The notes under the pieces: generated by a model
The model's database searches: none
Seen by the model: the letters and a program-made list of their open reading frames with translations, nothing else
What the model was told of the DNA's origin: nothing
Translations under genes and position numbers: made by a program
NCBI GenBank assembly: GCA_910587135.1
Contig: CAJULF010000043.1
Coordinates: 1 to 23,097, forward strand
From: an uncultured Oscillospiraceae bacterium
GTDB taxonomy: Bacteria > Bacillota > Clostridia > Oscillospirales > Ruminococcaceae
Direction: 5' to 3'
DNA: 23,097 nt
Part shown: positions 13,735 through 23,022 of the stretch, in pieces
Layout of the letters: every line of letters starts with the position of its first letter
How positions within the stretch are numbered: the first letter of the stretch is position 1

Positions 13735-15041
13735 CAATATTCCTCCAGCACTTTCCTCAACTTTATACTTGTTGTATAACCATTTCCGATAGAATGAGAC
13801 GCTGTGGCAATAATATATTTTCCGTCAAAATCACCCCAGCCGCTTATGCCTACGGTTGCACCTGCCGCAAGCATGGTATTTCCAATAACCTTAAGACTTG
13901 CCGAAAACCTGTTCTTGTTTTTCTGCCTCAGACGTTTCATTGCAAGTTTACGTGCCTCTTCTCTGTCGCTTACCTTTTCGGATATCTCAAGCACCTCACC
14001 TGTTCCCGGATTGTCAATTCTCGGTGTGTATGTATACTCAATAGTCTTACCCGATGAAGGATCGGTGTAGCTTACATGACAGCTGCTATAACTTGTATCG
14101 CTTGTACTGTCCGAGAAATCATAGGACAAAACATCTCCCTTTCCGCATTCAAAGGTCTGTACAACATCCCTTTTCTCAAAGGCAGCCTCATCAAAAAGAA
14201 TGATAGTCCCCGCTGTGACCTTAAGAGATATTCCGGCAGCCTTACACAGCCTTTGCAGAAAAACAATATCGCTTTCGCCGATCTGCTCGCGTCTGGTGTA
14301 AAGAGGATCATATTCCGAGGAGAAATAGCACTTCATTCCGTTTCGCTCTGAAATCTGCTTCGCTATCGACGACAGCCGTATTTTCTCCCATGCCTTATTC
14401 TTCTTGACTGCTCTGATTGTTGATGTATTAGCAAGCGATGTGCCTTTCAGCGTGATCTTTGACGGAGCGCCGCTGACGCTGATAGTATCGATCTGAAATG
14501 TTCCGCAGTCAAGCAGGCTGTCTTTCCCATCGCTGTTAAAATTCCGCTGAATGATCGCCGCTGAAACAGAAGCTCCCATTAACCCGTTGGATGTTTTGAT
14601 TGTCGAGCTGCCGTCACCGGTGCCAACAATATCATCACGGTGAACGGCGGCGGTAACAACACCGTTTATTCCAAACACAATACGGTCGGGGTTCAGCGCC
14701 CCGATCTCAATAATCGTAAAGCCCTCGTATGTATACACCCAAGACTGAAGCTGAACGCCGTTATAATCCTTTTCACCCTGTTTTATCATAACCTTATCGC
14801 CAACAGCAAGAAGATTTCTTTCTGAATTCTTATTAATGCTTGATTTAACCTTGCTGTTAAGCCATGATCTGAGCCATATGCCTTCGCGATCATCAATTGT
14901 GATGCTTAAATCGTCTGATTTATCTTCCTCCTCGTCTGTATAAGAGAATGACAAGAGGTACTTGTTCACATCCTCCGAAATATCCGTTCCGTTCAGCTTA
15001 ATGATGATATCTGTTCTCCGAACCTGTTCCTTGCCGCTCAC
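13734..15041 (-). CDS. D: gpD-like baseplate hub protein
   Basis: 435 aa, GTG start 5 nt after AGAGGTG. The late-control-D/hub family is recognisable from the N-terminal DISEDVNKYLLSFSYTDEEE (~21-40), the middle SSEYDPLYTRREQIGESDIV (LQR and LCKAAG follow), and the terminal part with ARKLAMKRLRQKN and GTYII-like WGDFDGKYIIATASHSIG. It forms the central hub through which the tube attaches to the spike. P2 gpD is also this structural hub. Confidence 0.88.
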   Translation of the reverse strand: MSGKEQVRRTDIIIKLNGTDISEDVNKYLLSFSYTDEEEDKSDDLSITIDDREGIWLRSWLNSKVKSSINKNSERNLLAVGDKVMIKQGEKDYNGVQLQSWVYTYEGFTIIEIGALNPDRIVFGINGVVTAAVHRDDIVGTGDGSSTIKTSNGLMGASVSAAIIQRNFNSDGKDSLLDCGTFQIDTISVSGAPSKITLKGTSLANTSTIRAVKKNKAWEKIRLSSIAKQISERNGMKCYFSSEYDPLYTRREQIGESDIVFLQRLCKAAGISLKVTAGTIILFDEAAFEKRDVVQTFECGKGDVLSYDFSDSTSDTSYSSCHVSYTDPSSGKTIEYTYTPRIDNPGTGEVLEISEKVSDREEARKLAMKRLRQKNKNRFSASLKVIGNTMLAAGATVGISGWGDFDGKYIIATASHSIGNGYTTSIKLRKVLEEY

Positions 15042-15045
15042 AATA

Positions 15046-15246
15046 TCACCTCTTCCACGGCGGGAGCAGCACGCTTACCTCCGGTCCGACATCGGGAATG
15101 ATCAGTTTTACTCCCGCAGGAAAAACAATCGTGTCCGCATACTCAATATTGCGCTCTATTATCCGCGACATATACATTTCACTGCCGAGCGTTTTTAGAG
15201 CGACCACATCCCATGTATCACCTTGTATCGTACTGTAAACCGTCAT
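15046..15246 (-). CDS. X: LysM-type phage tail protein X
   Basis: 66 aa covering a single LysM-like domain: YSTIQGDTWDVVALKTLGSE near the N terminus and VFPAGVKLIIPDV near the end, as in P2 gpX and XkdP-type proteins. It helps anchor the hub or tape measure rather than binding the wall enzymatically. GGGAG is 6 nt before the ATG at 15246, right after the tape measure gene. Confidence 0.9.
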   Translation of the reverse strand: MTVYSTIQGDTWDVVALKTLGSEMYMSRIIERNIEYADTIVFPAGVKLIIPDVGPEVSVLLPPWKR

Positions 15247-15258
15247 TGTCTTCTCCCA

Positions 15259-18200
15259 TTAATAATAAGCATTGCGTCTCATATCCTCCGCCCGTCTGTC
15301 AAGTATGCGTTCAAGCCGCTCCTCCAGATCGACGTTGTAGCGTTCCATTTTTGCGTCCATATCGGTGCTGTCGGCAGCGTTTATCACGGGATTTGAATTT
15401 ATTTCTATCCTAATATCCCCGGAGGAGTAATATCCTCCTGAAACGGTCGGAGCCTTGACCGATGACATTGCCGCAAACGCTTGGGGCAGTATCGCGGAAA
15501 AAACCTTGTAGCCCTCAAAGATATCCTGTGTTTCCTGCGCCGTATAAACCGTTCTTGCCGGGGCATTAGTAATTATTTCGGGACCGTTTTCGCCTGCGAC
15601 AAACGTGTTTGCGGAATATGTTGTGCCGCCTGCATATGCCGGCATTGTCTCGGATTGAACAACCGATGTTGCAGCTTTTGATCCTTCGACCGCCGCAACG
15701 ACCTGCACAGGTATATTAACAGGCGAAATCTGCGCGGCATTGCTCAAAGCGTTTGCTTCTTTGATAATATCCTTATAGATATCTCGTGTAGCGTTAATCG
15801 CATTGCTTCGAGCATCCTCCTGCTGCCCCGTGAATCCCTTTCCTGTAAAGAAGTTGCCATATGCGGAAAGCGTTCCTATGTAACTGTCCCAGAAGCTGAT
15901 TCCGTTTTCATTTACGGATTTGATCACTGCCTCATCAATCTGGCTTGTAACTTCACTTGCCACCTGCTGCAAATTACTTGTGAAGGCATCTCGCTTTTGC
16001 TTATAGCTTTCATATGTTATCCCCTGTGCTAAGTCCAGGGACTGAATATAGTCATCATACTCACCCTGCGTTATCTTATTGTATTGTAACTGAGTATCCG
16101 CCTTTTCCCGCAGATCATCATAATACCTGTTTAAAGTGCTTTGTGCTTCGTCAACCTCGGAAAGGTACTGCTGTGCATACTCATTAAGCGCCTTAAGGTT
16201 ACTTATCGCATTTTCCTGATTGCTGCCAAGGTCCATTCCCGACAACACCTGCTGAGTCTGCTCAAAATTGTATAATGCCTCCGATTTCTGATCTGACAAC
16301 TCGCTGATGTATGACATCTCATTTTGCAGCTGTGTCAGTTCCTCGCTCGAAAGCACACCGCCCGCAGCACGCCGATTCAGCATTTCATTGACTACCTGCT
16401 GCGATTCGTCAAGAGAGTCGGTATATTTTGATTTGAACCCGTCCAGTATGCTTGAAATCTCCGCTACATCTGCACCGAGGCTTGTTGCCACCTCGGAAGC
16501 CGCCAGCTTAAAAGCGTCAAATACCGCTGTATATCTTACGGAAAAATCCTGCTCCAGCGACGACACCAGCGAATTGAACGGATCAATCATCTTCGCTGCC
16601 TCTTCGGAGGTCAAAATGCCGCGTTCACGAAGCGAAGTCCCATACAGTTCAACCTCCGCCCTTGCCTTAGACATTTCATACTGTATGTCGGCAAGCTCGT
16701 TGGCAGTTCCATTTACCTCCTCGGCAAATTTCAGTGTCTCCGATGTGTTCTCTTTAAGAGCCTCGGTATAATCCTTCAGCTTGGGCAGTCCATTTCCAAA
16801 CAGCTCACCGTCAGCGAATTCTTTTCGGGCTGCCTGCATAGCCTTGTTATCCAGCCATACCGCTGCCGCTATCGCCGCCAGAACCGCAACGGTTGCCGCT
16901 CCTACCGTGACAAATCCCGCCGCCGAGGCGGTAATGCCGGTAAGACTGCTGGCAAACGTACTAAGCTTTGCGCCTTTTGCCGCCGCTCCCGCCGCTTGAA
17001 AGGCTGCCTTGACTTTGGTAATGCCCTTTACCGCCAACAATCCTCCCGACTTTAATCCGAGATACGCCACCTGCGTTCCCTTAAGCAAAAGCGCATACTT
17101 TGCGACCTCTGCTGCCACAGATGCAAATCCTTTTATGGTCTCGCCGTTCTCCGATACCCAACGCTGTGCCTTTTGCGCAAGCTCACCGAAATTATCCGCG
17201 AGCTTACCTACAAGCGGCAGCGTCATGTCACCGATTTGTATACCAAGATTTTGCACGGCATTTTTTGCTTTTTCAATGCGGCTCTCAGTGGTGGAATAAC
17301 GCTGCTCCGCCTCATTGGAAAGAGCTATATTCTCCTCCCATGCCTGACTCGCCAGTGTTGAGGCTTTAGTCAGAATATCATCGGAGGATGCGAGAGACAA
17401 TACCGCGTTGGATAAGCGCACCTCCTTGATCTCCATTTCATCAAGTATCTGAATGGCGCTCTTACCGTTGCGTTCGGTGTCGTTAAGACCTTTAGTGAAT
17501 GCCGATATTGCCGCCAGACTGTCTTTTTTGTACAGCTCACTGAATTTTTCAACCGACATGCCCGCAACATCCGCATATTTTTTCATATTGCCTGTCGCAT
17601 CGGCTACCGCAAACTGCTTTAAAAACTTTGACATTGCCGAGCCGCCCGCCTCTGCTTCGATACCAAGCGAGGACAGAGCAGTCGCGGCTCCCATGATCTG
17701 AGCTTCCGAAAGACCTGTAAGTTCACCGGTTGACGCCAACCGTGTACCCATTGCAACTATGTCAGACTCGGTGGTCGCAAAGTTGTTGCCGAGCGCGACA
17801 ATCGTCGAACCGAGTCTGTCAAAGTCGCCTTGAGACATTTTTGTGACATTCGCAAACTTAGCGAGGTCTGAAGCCGCTTCTTCGGAAGATAGGTTTGTAG
17901 ATTCGCCGAGATCGATCATTGTTTTGGAAAATTTAAGAATATTTTCTGTTTCAATTCCCAATTGACCTGCGGCTTCGGCCACCGCGGATATCTCACTGGC
18001 GGGAGCTATGATGTCCGTTTGTGATAACTCCAGAATACCGCTGCGTATTTCCTCCAACTGCTCCGGTGTTCCGTCAACCGTCTTTTTTACTCCGGCAAAT
18101 GCCGACTCAAAATCAATAGCCTGTTTAGATGTGGCAGCATAAGTCGCTCCAACTCCCGCCGCGATTCCGCCCGCCAAAGCGGCAAACTCACCAACAGCCT

Positions 18201-18747
18201 GCTTTAACTTTGCGTTGTTCGCCTCAAGCTCCTCAGAAATATTGCCTAAAAAATTGCGTGTGTTTGACAGTCTTTCATATCTTTGCTGGAGCTCCTCGGT
18301 GGACTGCGTTAAATTGTCAGTATCCACGCCAGCCTGCTGCAAAGCTGTTCGCGCATCACCAAGCTCCCTTTGCATATTACGTAGCTCGTCATTTTGAGAT
18401 ACTATGCTGCTGTTAACGCTTTGGATCTGGCGCTCGTTCTGCTCAAGCTGATGTCGAAGCTGCTCAGATGGATTAGTTGTGCTCTCCATAGCCTCGCGCA
18501 ACTCCCTGTGCCGCTCCTGCAATGCTTCTAAACGCTGCTCGCTTTGCTGTATGCGTCCATTCTGCTGCTCAATAGCCCTTAACTGCCTTTGATACGCGCT
18601 GATATCCCGCATACGGCTGTTGAGATTTCCCATAGCGCTTTGCAGACTGCGCATTTCGCTTGATGCGTTCCTGAAAGATTGGACAAAATCACTTCCCAAC
18701 GATCCCCGCAGCCGGAAAAACATATCATGCTCGCGCCTTACGCTCAC
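15259..18747 (-). CDS. Tail tape measure protein
   Basis: 1162 aa. Residues ~25-160 form a long coiled coil (LRAIEQQNGRIQQSEQRLEA). A TP901-type tape-measure core follows (FESAFAGVKKTVDGTPEQL ... LSSLGIEAEAGGSAMSKFLK), then hydrophobic stretches (VTVGAATVAVLAAIAAAVWL) and further helical repeats. The protein sets tail length, threads the tube and is ejected with DNA; by the usual ~0.15 nm per residue, a tail of about 170 nm is expected. The GTG at 18747 has AGGAGG 9 nt upstream and overlaps the frameshifted chaperone extension by 23 nt. A longer frame to 18780 starts before this RBS and is unlikely. Confidence 0.93.
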   Translation of the reverse strand: MSVRREHDMFFRLRGSLGSDFVQSFRNASSEMRSLQSAMGNLNSRMRDISAYQRQLRAIEQQNGRIQQSEQRLEALQERHRELREAMESTTNPSEQLRHQLEQNERQIQSVNSSIVSQNDELRNMQRELGDARTALQQAGVDTDNLTQSTEELQQRYERLSNTRNFLGNISEELEANNAKLKQAVGEFAALAGGIAAGVGATYAATSKQAIDFESAFAGVKKTVDGTPEQLEEIRSGILELSQTDIIAPASEISAVAEAAGQLGIETENILKFSKTMIDLGESTNLSSEEAASDLAKFANVTKMSQGDFDRLGSTIVALGNNFATTESDIVAMGTRLASTGELTGLSEAQIMGAATALSSLGIEAEAGGSAMSKFLKQFAVADATGNMKKYADVAGMSVEKFSELYKKDSLAAISAFTKGLNDTERNGKSAIQILDEMEIKEVRLSNAVLSLASSDDILTKASTLASQAWEENIALSNEAEQRYSTTESRIEKAKNAVQNLGIQIGDMTLPLVGKLADNFGELAQKAQRWVSENGETIKGFASVAAEVAKYALLLKGTQVAYLGLKSGGLLAVKGITKVKAAFQAAGAAAKGAKLSTFASSLTGITASAAGFVTVGAATVAVLAAIAAAVWLDNKAMQAARKEFADGELFGNGLPKLKDYTEALKENTSETLKFAEEVNGTANELADIQYEMSKARAEVELYGTSLRERGILTSEEAAKMIDPFNSLVSSLEQDFSVRYTAVFDAFKLAASEVATSLGADVAEISSILDGFKSKYTDSLDESQQVVNEMLNRRAAGGVLSSEELTQLQNEMSYISELSDQKSEALYNFEQTQQVLSGMDLGSNQENAISNLKALNEYAQQYLSEVDEAQSTLNRYYDDLREKADTQLQYNKITQGEYDDYIQSLDLAQGITYESYKQKRDAFTSNLQQVASEVTSQIDEAVIKSVNENGISFWDSYIGTLSAYGNFFTGKGFTGQQEDARSNAINATRDIYKDIIKEANALSNAAQISPVNIPVQVVAAVEGSKAATSVVQSETMPAYAGGTTYSANTFVAGENGPEIITNAPARTVYTAQETQDIFEGYKVFSAILPQAFAAMSSVKAPTVSGGYYSSGDIRIEINSNPVINAADSTDMDAKMERYNVDLEERLERILDRRAEDMRRNAYY

Positions 18748-19230
18748 GTTCCCTTTCCTCCTCCAATATTTCATTGGCAATATCTATCCATTTACAAAGC
18801 CGGTCAATGCCGCAGGAAAGATAAAAGCTGACGGGTGTGTTTGTAAACCGCGCCAGCTTTATACTTTCTTTTCTGAACCATTTTAAGGGGTCTTTCAGAA
18901 TTCCCCTTTTGTTAAAAAAGCTTTGGTTTTCGCCCTAATAGCGTTTGCGTCACGAATGGGGAGATTTTCGAGAACCGAGCAATGTACATGTGCCGCTCTC
19001 GCCGCGAGCTTAAGCTGATACGCGACCGAGTACTCAGGAGCTAAAGCGAACAGACCGTCAATAGACATTTCTGTTTCAACCGCTTCAAGGTCTGATCCCT
19101 TCAGCTGCGAGAATTCAAACCTTAATTCCCTGTATTTCTGCCCCTCCCACTCGAATTCCTGCTCCAATTCGTGTACATATACGCCAATATCCTCCTTGAT
19201 TTCTTCAGGAGCTTTCTTTGTTTCACTCAT
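18725..19230 (-). CDS. Tail assembly chaperone, -1 frameshift fusion (168 aa)
   Basis: Made when ribosomes slip back one base at T TTT TTA (18919-18913) near the end of the short chaperone frame: codons from 19230 to 18913, then the -1 frame from 18913 to TGA at 18725-18727, without an intervening stop. The 62-residue extension begins NKRGILKDPLKWF, contains SFYLSCGIDRLCKWI, and ends in a highly charged EEERERERKARA. Its only way to be translated is this slip, since it has no start with an RBS. The layout equals gpG/gpGT of lambda and gpE/E+E' of P2, where the fusion recruits tube protein to the tape measure. Confidence 0.88.
18895..19230 (-). CDS. Tail assembly chaperone, short form (gpG/gpE-like)
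   Basis: 111 aa, unshifted product. Acidic, helical protein (KKAPEEIKEDIGVYVHELEQ, then EGQKYRELRFEFSQLKGSDL), with KAFLTKGEF at the end. It lies between tail tube and tape measure, the standard position of the chaperone that coats the tape measure during tail assembly and is absent from the mature virion. AAGGTGA precedes the ATG at 19230. The slippery site falls at codons 104-106 of 111, so both forms share nearly the whole domain. Confidence 0.88.
   Translation of the reverse strand: MSETKKAPEEIKEDIGVYVHELEQEFEWEGQKYRELRFEFSQLKGSDLEAVETEMSIDGLFALAPEYSVAYQLKLAARAAHVHCSVLENLPIRDANAIRAKTKAFLTKGEF
18913..18919 (-). promoter_or_regulatory. Programmed -1 ribosomal frameshift site (T TTT TTA)
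   Basis: The minus-strand heptamer is in the X XXY YYZ phase of the chaperone frame (GCT TTT TTA), the same heptamer as the HIV-1 gag-pol site. The 0-frame stop follows five codons later; the -1 frame stays open for 62 codons into the tape-measure start. No strong stimulatory hairpin or upstream SD-like element was obvious by eye. Confidence 0.85.
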
Positions 19231-19239
19231 ATTGTCACC

Positions 19240-19758
19240 TTATGCCTTTCCGAGATTTTTTCTCACGTCTTCCAGATAATCCTTGCCGTCGACCCAGAAA
19301 ATATAATTAAACGGATCGACCTCGATTTCCTTGACACCGTCCACATACACGGCGAAATAGCTTACGGAAAACTCCGCCTTTGTATCACCGGTAGAGTAAT
19401 TCGCGATCTTTCCTATGTCAAGATTGATAGGGGTTGCCCTAACGACACACTTGAGAGCGGTGTCATGCACCCCCGTCACTGTGTCGCGTTCCTGGATATT
19501 TGCACGCAAATCAAACTGATGCTCCACAAGAGTAAACATTTTGAACGAGTCCTTCGTTGGGTTTCTCATTGAAACGGTCATTTTCATTGCCTCAACATGC
19601 CCCTTGACGATCGCATCATACTTACCCGCAACCCCTGCGCCGTCCATAGACTCTGTGATCTGCGTGATCGACGGCATCTCAACCTCCGCAAGCCCATAGT
19701 AATTGATCTCGTTCTCATACATATGATAGCCTGTGATGATTTCAGAAAACTTAGACAT
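19240..19758 (-). CDS. FII: Tail tube protein (FII-like)
   Basis: 172 aa matching P2 FII/Phage_tube: NEINYYGLAEVEMPSITQIT (~16-35) and MDGAGVAGKYDAIVKGHVEA (~38-57), then KDSFKMFTLVEHQFDLR and a strand-rich end. It polymerises into the inner tube through which DNA passes. GGAGGG is about 9 nt before the ATG. Order sheath-tube-chaperone-tape measure matches P2 FI-FII-E-T. Confidence 0.92.
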   Translation of the reverse strand: MSKFSEIITGYHMYENEINYYGLAEVEMPSITQITESMDGAGVAGKYDAIVKGHVEAMKMTVSMRNPTKDSFKMFTLVEHQFDLRANIQERDTVTGVHDTALKCVVRATPINLDIGKIANYSTGDTKAEFSVSYFAVYVDGVKEIEVDPFNYIFWVDGKDYLEDVRKNLGKA

Positions 19759-19773
19759 TCCTCAATTCCCTCC

Positions 19774-21210
19774 TTATCCGCCAAGAGCCGCCGAAACATA
19801 TTCCGCATCGTACTCCAGAGTAAACTCTATTTCCTTTGCGGGAGAAGGCGGCGTCATGTATATATGAAATTTCATTTTTCCTGCCATAAGGTCCGTAACA
19901 GGATTCTCATCGGCGTTGAATTCAATTCGCCCGCCCAGAATATGCTCTGAGGTTTTCAGACCGTTAAGCCAGATATTTATGCTGTCAACAATACTGTCAA
20001 TCAGCCTGCGGGTCATCTTGCTGTCGATTCTGCTCCAGTAGGTCAGAATAACCGACTTTGAAACATATCCGAACATTCTGTTAACATTGATAAAATAATC
20101 CTTTACGTCCGCGCTTGCGGGATAGCAAGCTGTTTCATTGCCCCAAAGAACAAACCTGCCGCCGTGATTGATTGCGGTAGCGATACCCTTGCTGTTAAGC
20201 AAATTCGCCTCCGACAATTCAAGCACAACCTCCGAACCGTCCGAAAGGATCGTACTGTCTGCCCTCAAGGTCTTATTGGAAGGCGGCTCGGAGGGAATAC
20301 CGCTGTTGTCGTTATCCACTGAGGACATAAGAGCGGCTATATGTGTTGACATATGGTATTTTGCTCCGCCCAGAGCCACCATCGGCCAGCATATGATCTG
20401 ATTTGTATCGCTGATGTTATTCTTGGATTTCCATTCATACACATCGGAATATTTCCTGATAGCCGAGCTGTCGGCATCAATAACAGCAATTCCTTTAAAC
20501 AGTTCGTTTATCCCCTCCGCCTTAGCCGCCATTATTGCAGCCACCGCGGAATCGGAGGAAAATCCGGGCGCAATTATAATCTCAGGGATCACCCCATATT
20601 TGGGGTAAACCGACCCGATAAGCTCCAGACCGCTCTTGCTCCCATCATCCACATTTATTCCGCCGATTATATCATTAGGAATAACCTTTGAAATGTCGGC
20701 TTTGCTGTATTCGATGTATACGGTCGAACCGCTGATATCGCCATCATCGGTTTTTTCAACGATAAGATTACCGTCCGTATAATGAACGATATAGTCCTTT
20801 TCCTTGACGTATGCGATGCCATCCGCCGCATCCTTAACAACAACAGTATTGGCAATGGCGCTGTCGGGCAACTCAATGACACCATCAACAAATATGAGGT
20901 CTTTGCCCCCAGCTGCCGTACAATGCTTTTGGGGATCAAACACATTCACAAAAATAACGGGCGATACCCCGTACAACCCGAAATGCGTTTTCATTACCTC
21001 ACATAATGTGAAGTTGTCGAAATCATCGGAATATCCGAGTGCCGCAAACGCCTCTTTATAGCTGCCCGCGAAAATGGGCTTGTTAATACTTCCCTCTCCC
21101 ATGTAGACAGGAGCTGTGCCGACCGCAAATGTTATCCCCGACTGTATCTCCGCGGGCGTTGACACAGACGTTGCCGTTTCTTTAGTCTTTATACCGTGAT
21201 AATATGCCAT
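19774..21210 (-). CDS. FI: Contractile tail sheath protein (FI-like)
   Basis: 478 aa, normal sheath length. The N-terminal PAEIQSGITFAVGTAPVYMG (~19-38), mid-protein GFSSDSAVAAIMAAKAEGIN, and the C-terminal DYFINVNRMFGYVSKSVILT plus WLNGLKTSEHILGGRIEFNA are the conserved sheath regions that make subunit-to-subunit strand exchange. It shows that the virion is a myovirus (contractile) particle. The ATG at 21210 follows GAGAGGTAAGT. Confidence 0.94.
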   Translation of the reverse strand: MAYYHGIKTKETATSVSTPAEIQSGITFAVGTAPVYMGEGSINKPIFAGSYKEAFAALGYSDDFDNFTLCEVMKTHFGLYGVSPVIFVNVFDPQKHCTAAGGKDLIFVDGVIELPDSAIANTVVVKDAADGIAYVKEKDYIVHYTDGNLIVEKTDDGDISGSTVYIEYSKADISKVIPNDIIGGINVDDGSKSGLELIGSVYPKYGVIPEIIIAPGFSSDSAVAAIMAAKAEGINELFKGIAVIDADSSAIRKYSDVYEWKSKNNISDTNQIICWPMVALGGAKYHMSTHIAALMSSVDNDNSGIPSEPPSNKTLRADSTILSDGSEVVLELSEANLLNSKGIATAINHGGRFVLWGNETACYPASADVKDYFINVNRMFGYVSKSVILTYWSRIDSKMTRRLIDSIVDSINIWLNGLKTSEHILGGRIEFNADENPVTDLMAGKMKFHIYMTPPSPAKEIEFTLEYDAEYVSAALGG

Positions 21211-21222
21211 ACTTACCTCTCT

Positions 21223-21555
21223 TTACTTTCCGCTCAACAGGCGGTATTTCTCGCTCAATGCCGTTTTTCCGCCGTTTATTTTCCGCCGAACCTCCGCTGC
21301 TTCCTGCGGTGTCACAAACATATCCCTGGCAATCGGATACTCACGCAGATCGTCAGCAAGTACTTCATCAATAGACTTTGCGCCGCAAACGAAAACACGT
21401 CCCGAAACGAGTCCGGTTTTGGGAATGGTGGGACCGATATATACGAGCGTTCCGCAGCGTTTTTTCTTGATTTCCGGCTTTGTATCAACGTCGCCGATAT
21501 TCTGCAAAGGCTCTTTAAAACTCTCCGTCTCTAAATCAACTGTTCTCTTGGGCAT
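21223..21555 (-). CDS. Unknown phage protein before the sheath
   Basis: 110 aa, no family recognised. It starts MPKRTVDLETESFKEPLQN, has GTLVYIGPTIPKTGLVSGRV (~50-69) of beta type and a helical basic end (TPQEAAEVRRKINGGKTALS). The ATG at 21555 has GGAGG 9 nt upstream and overlaps the previous gene by 20 nt; an ATG 16 codons earlier lacks a comparable site. Its position suggests a neck or tail-completion protein, unproven. Confidence 0.7.
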   Translation of the reverse strand: MPKRTVDLETESFKEPLQNIGDVDTKPEIKKKRCGTLVYIGPTIPKTGLVSGRVFVCGAKSIDEVLADDLREYPIARDMFVTPQEAAEVRRKINGGKTALSEKYRLLSGK

Positions 21556-22078
21556 ATAAATATTCCTCCCCTCTGGTATCAACCTCATCCCTAAGTCTAT
21601 CATTAGGCTCTATGGGAGGAAGTTTAAAGTTCATAAGCATTTCACCGCTGAAATACGAACCAACCGAGCGCGGGTCAACCACCCAGTCAATTTTATCGGC
21701 AAGCACAAAGTGCTTACCGATAATCTTTCTCTTGAGCATCTCCATTCTTAAACGTGTGATCACATTTAATACGTTCCGTTTTCCCTCACCCATATTATCG
21801 CAATACAAAACAACTACCACCCGAACGCTGCACACACTGCTTGGGTCTTCGGCAGGCTTCTGTTCGTCTGTCCCCGTCAGTATCTGTGTGAGTATATACG
21901 GCGCAAGCCTTGTATCATCCTCCTTTTTGGGAAGATCCATTGTGAATGTCAGCGGTGCACGAAATTTTTCGCCGTTTTCCCTGTTTTCACCTCTATCAAC
22001 GCGCAGGGGAAGCAGCAAATCCTTTGTCTGCTCTTTAATGAGCGCGTCCAAACTGTCAAGTAAATCGTCGGGATTCAT
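21536..22078 (-). CDS. Likely tail terminator / neck protein
   Basis: 180 aa. Helical N terminus (DDLLDSLDALIKEQTKDLLL), then DDTRLAPYILTQILTGTDEQ and strands CSVRVVVVLYCDN (~83-95), with a long helix (KRNVLNVITRLRMEMLKRK) and a beta end (FSGEMLMNFKLPPIEPND). Fold pattern and position between the GPZ-like connector and the sheath fit a tail terminator, which caps tube growth and joins the tail to the head. GAGGGAGAG lies before the ATG. The precise family was not recognised. Confidence 0.6.
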   Translation of the reverse strand: MNPDDLLDSLDALIKEQTKDLLLPLRVDRGENRENGEKFRAPLTFTMDLPKKEDDTRLAPYILTQILTGTDEQKPAEDPSSVCSVRVVVVLYCDNMGEGKRNVLNVITRLRMEMLKRKIIGKHFVLADKIDWVVDPRSVGSYFSGEMLMNFKLPPIEPNDRLRDEVDTRGEEYLYAQENS

Positions 22079-22097
22079 TTTCTCTCCCTCGCCCCCT

Positions 22098-22661
22098 TTA
22101 ACCTCTCAAAATTCTGTCAAGCTCATGCTCTAAGCGGCGTTCGAACGTATCCATTGCCGCATCGTCCATCTGCTCCAGTACCTCAGGATTATATACCATC
22201 TGAGCAGCTGCGGGACCGTAAAGCTCCGATGAGCTTTCCCTTTTTGGTGTAAGCCGCTCAAACACTGCCTCTCCATAAGTGCCGAGATTAGCGGTATAAG
22301 CGTATTTAAGAGTTTTTTCGGCTCCACGTATAACCTCTGCTCTCAACGGACTGCTGCGTGATCCTTTTCGCGAAGTACCGCCCTTAGTCTTAAAATCCAC
22401 GAGCGGTATAAGCAGACTTTTGAAACTCAAAGAGGCTTCAAGGCTGCCCGTGTCCGCCCGGTCAATGTGAGTTTTAGTGTCATGATAGAAAGCAGTCCGT
22501 GTAACGGTATACATTTCCTTAACCGCTTTCCATGATGTGCTGCGAGCGGTTGACATAGCCCTGTTTGCCGCATTGGCAAACGCTGAACGCATTTCGCTGC
22601 CGCTCAGATTACCAAGCATTTGTTGCACCGCTTCAAACCGCTCGCTTTGCAGTTCAATCAT
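22098..22661 (-). CDS. Minor tail protein Z-like (GPZ) connector
   Basis: 187 aa resembling the prophage minor tail protein Z family: FEAVQQMLGNLSGSEMRSAF near the N terminus, ANRAMSTARSTSWKAVKEMY (~32-51), then basic and beta segments and a helical end (FERRLEHELDRILRG). These proteins act at the head-tail junction or in tail completion. The ATG at 22661 is 6 nt from GGAGG; an adjoining ATG (22664) is only 3 nt away. The start overlaps the previous stop by 8 nt. Longer frames run antisense-free into the upstream gene but have no RBS. Confidence 0.78.
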   Translation of the reverse strand: MIELQSERFEAVQQMLGNLSGSEMRSAFANAANRAMSTARSTSWKAVKEMYTVTRTAFYHDTKTHIDRADTGSLEASLSFKSLLIPLVDFKTKGGTSRKGSRSSPLRAEVIRGAEKTLKYAYTANLGTYGEAVFERLTPKRESSSELYGPAAAQMVYNPEVLEQMDDAAMDTFERRLEHELDRILRG

Positions 22662-23022
22662 CATAATCCTCCAGTTCCAGCGTAACCATTCCGCACTCGC
22701 AATCCGAAGTAACAATACGATACTGAACATAATAGGGATTATCGGGCGATGATTTATCGTCGATCCTTATTTCATGACCATGCTCAGGAACAACACCATT
22801 CAAATCTGAAAGCGCAATATGCGCCACTGCACCGACCTGATAAACTCCCTGCATTATGTCATCTTTAAAAGCCTGACGGTTACATTCCTTTATCTTAGTA
22901 AGTACAACGGGAATATTCTCATACAGCACCCCATCATACTTGACATTATGCGTTTCCGCGAATTCGTTTGTATTTAGGAAAACATTCTTCACGTCCGCCG
23001 CTAACTGATCTTTAAAGCTCAT
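22654..23022 (-). CDS. Putative head-tail connector / stopper protein
   Basis: 122 aa, starting MSFKDQLAADVKNVFLNTNE; this opening, followed by FAETHNVKYDG and a beta-rich domain with DPNPYY-like DNPYYVQYRIVTSD, resembles small head-tail joining proteins (lambda gpFII-type) of clostridial prophages. It lies upstream of the GPZ-like gene as expected for a neck protein. The ATG overlaps the previous gene's TGA (ATGA), showing translational coupling. Confidence 0.6.
   Translation of the reverse strand: MSFKDQLAADVKNVFLNTNEFAETHNVKYDGVLYENIPVVLTKIKECNRQAFKDDIMQGVYQVGAVAHIALSDLNGVVPEHGHEIRIDDKSSPDNPYYVQYRIVTSDCECGMVTLELEDYDD

Noticed and set aside
18903..18912. A AAA GGG G as an alternative slippery site
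   Set aside because: After a -1 slip the A-site tRNA would pair with AGG instead of GGG, a first-position mismatch; T TTT TTA just upstream fits perfectly.
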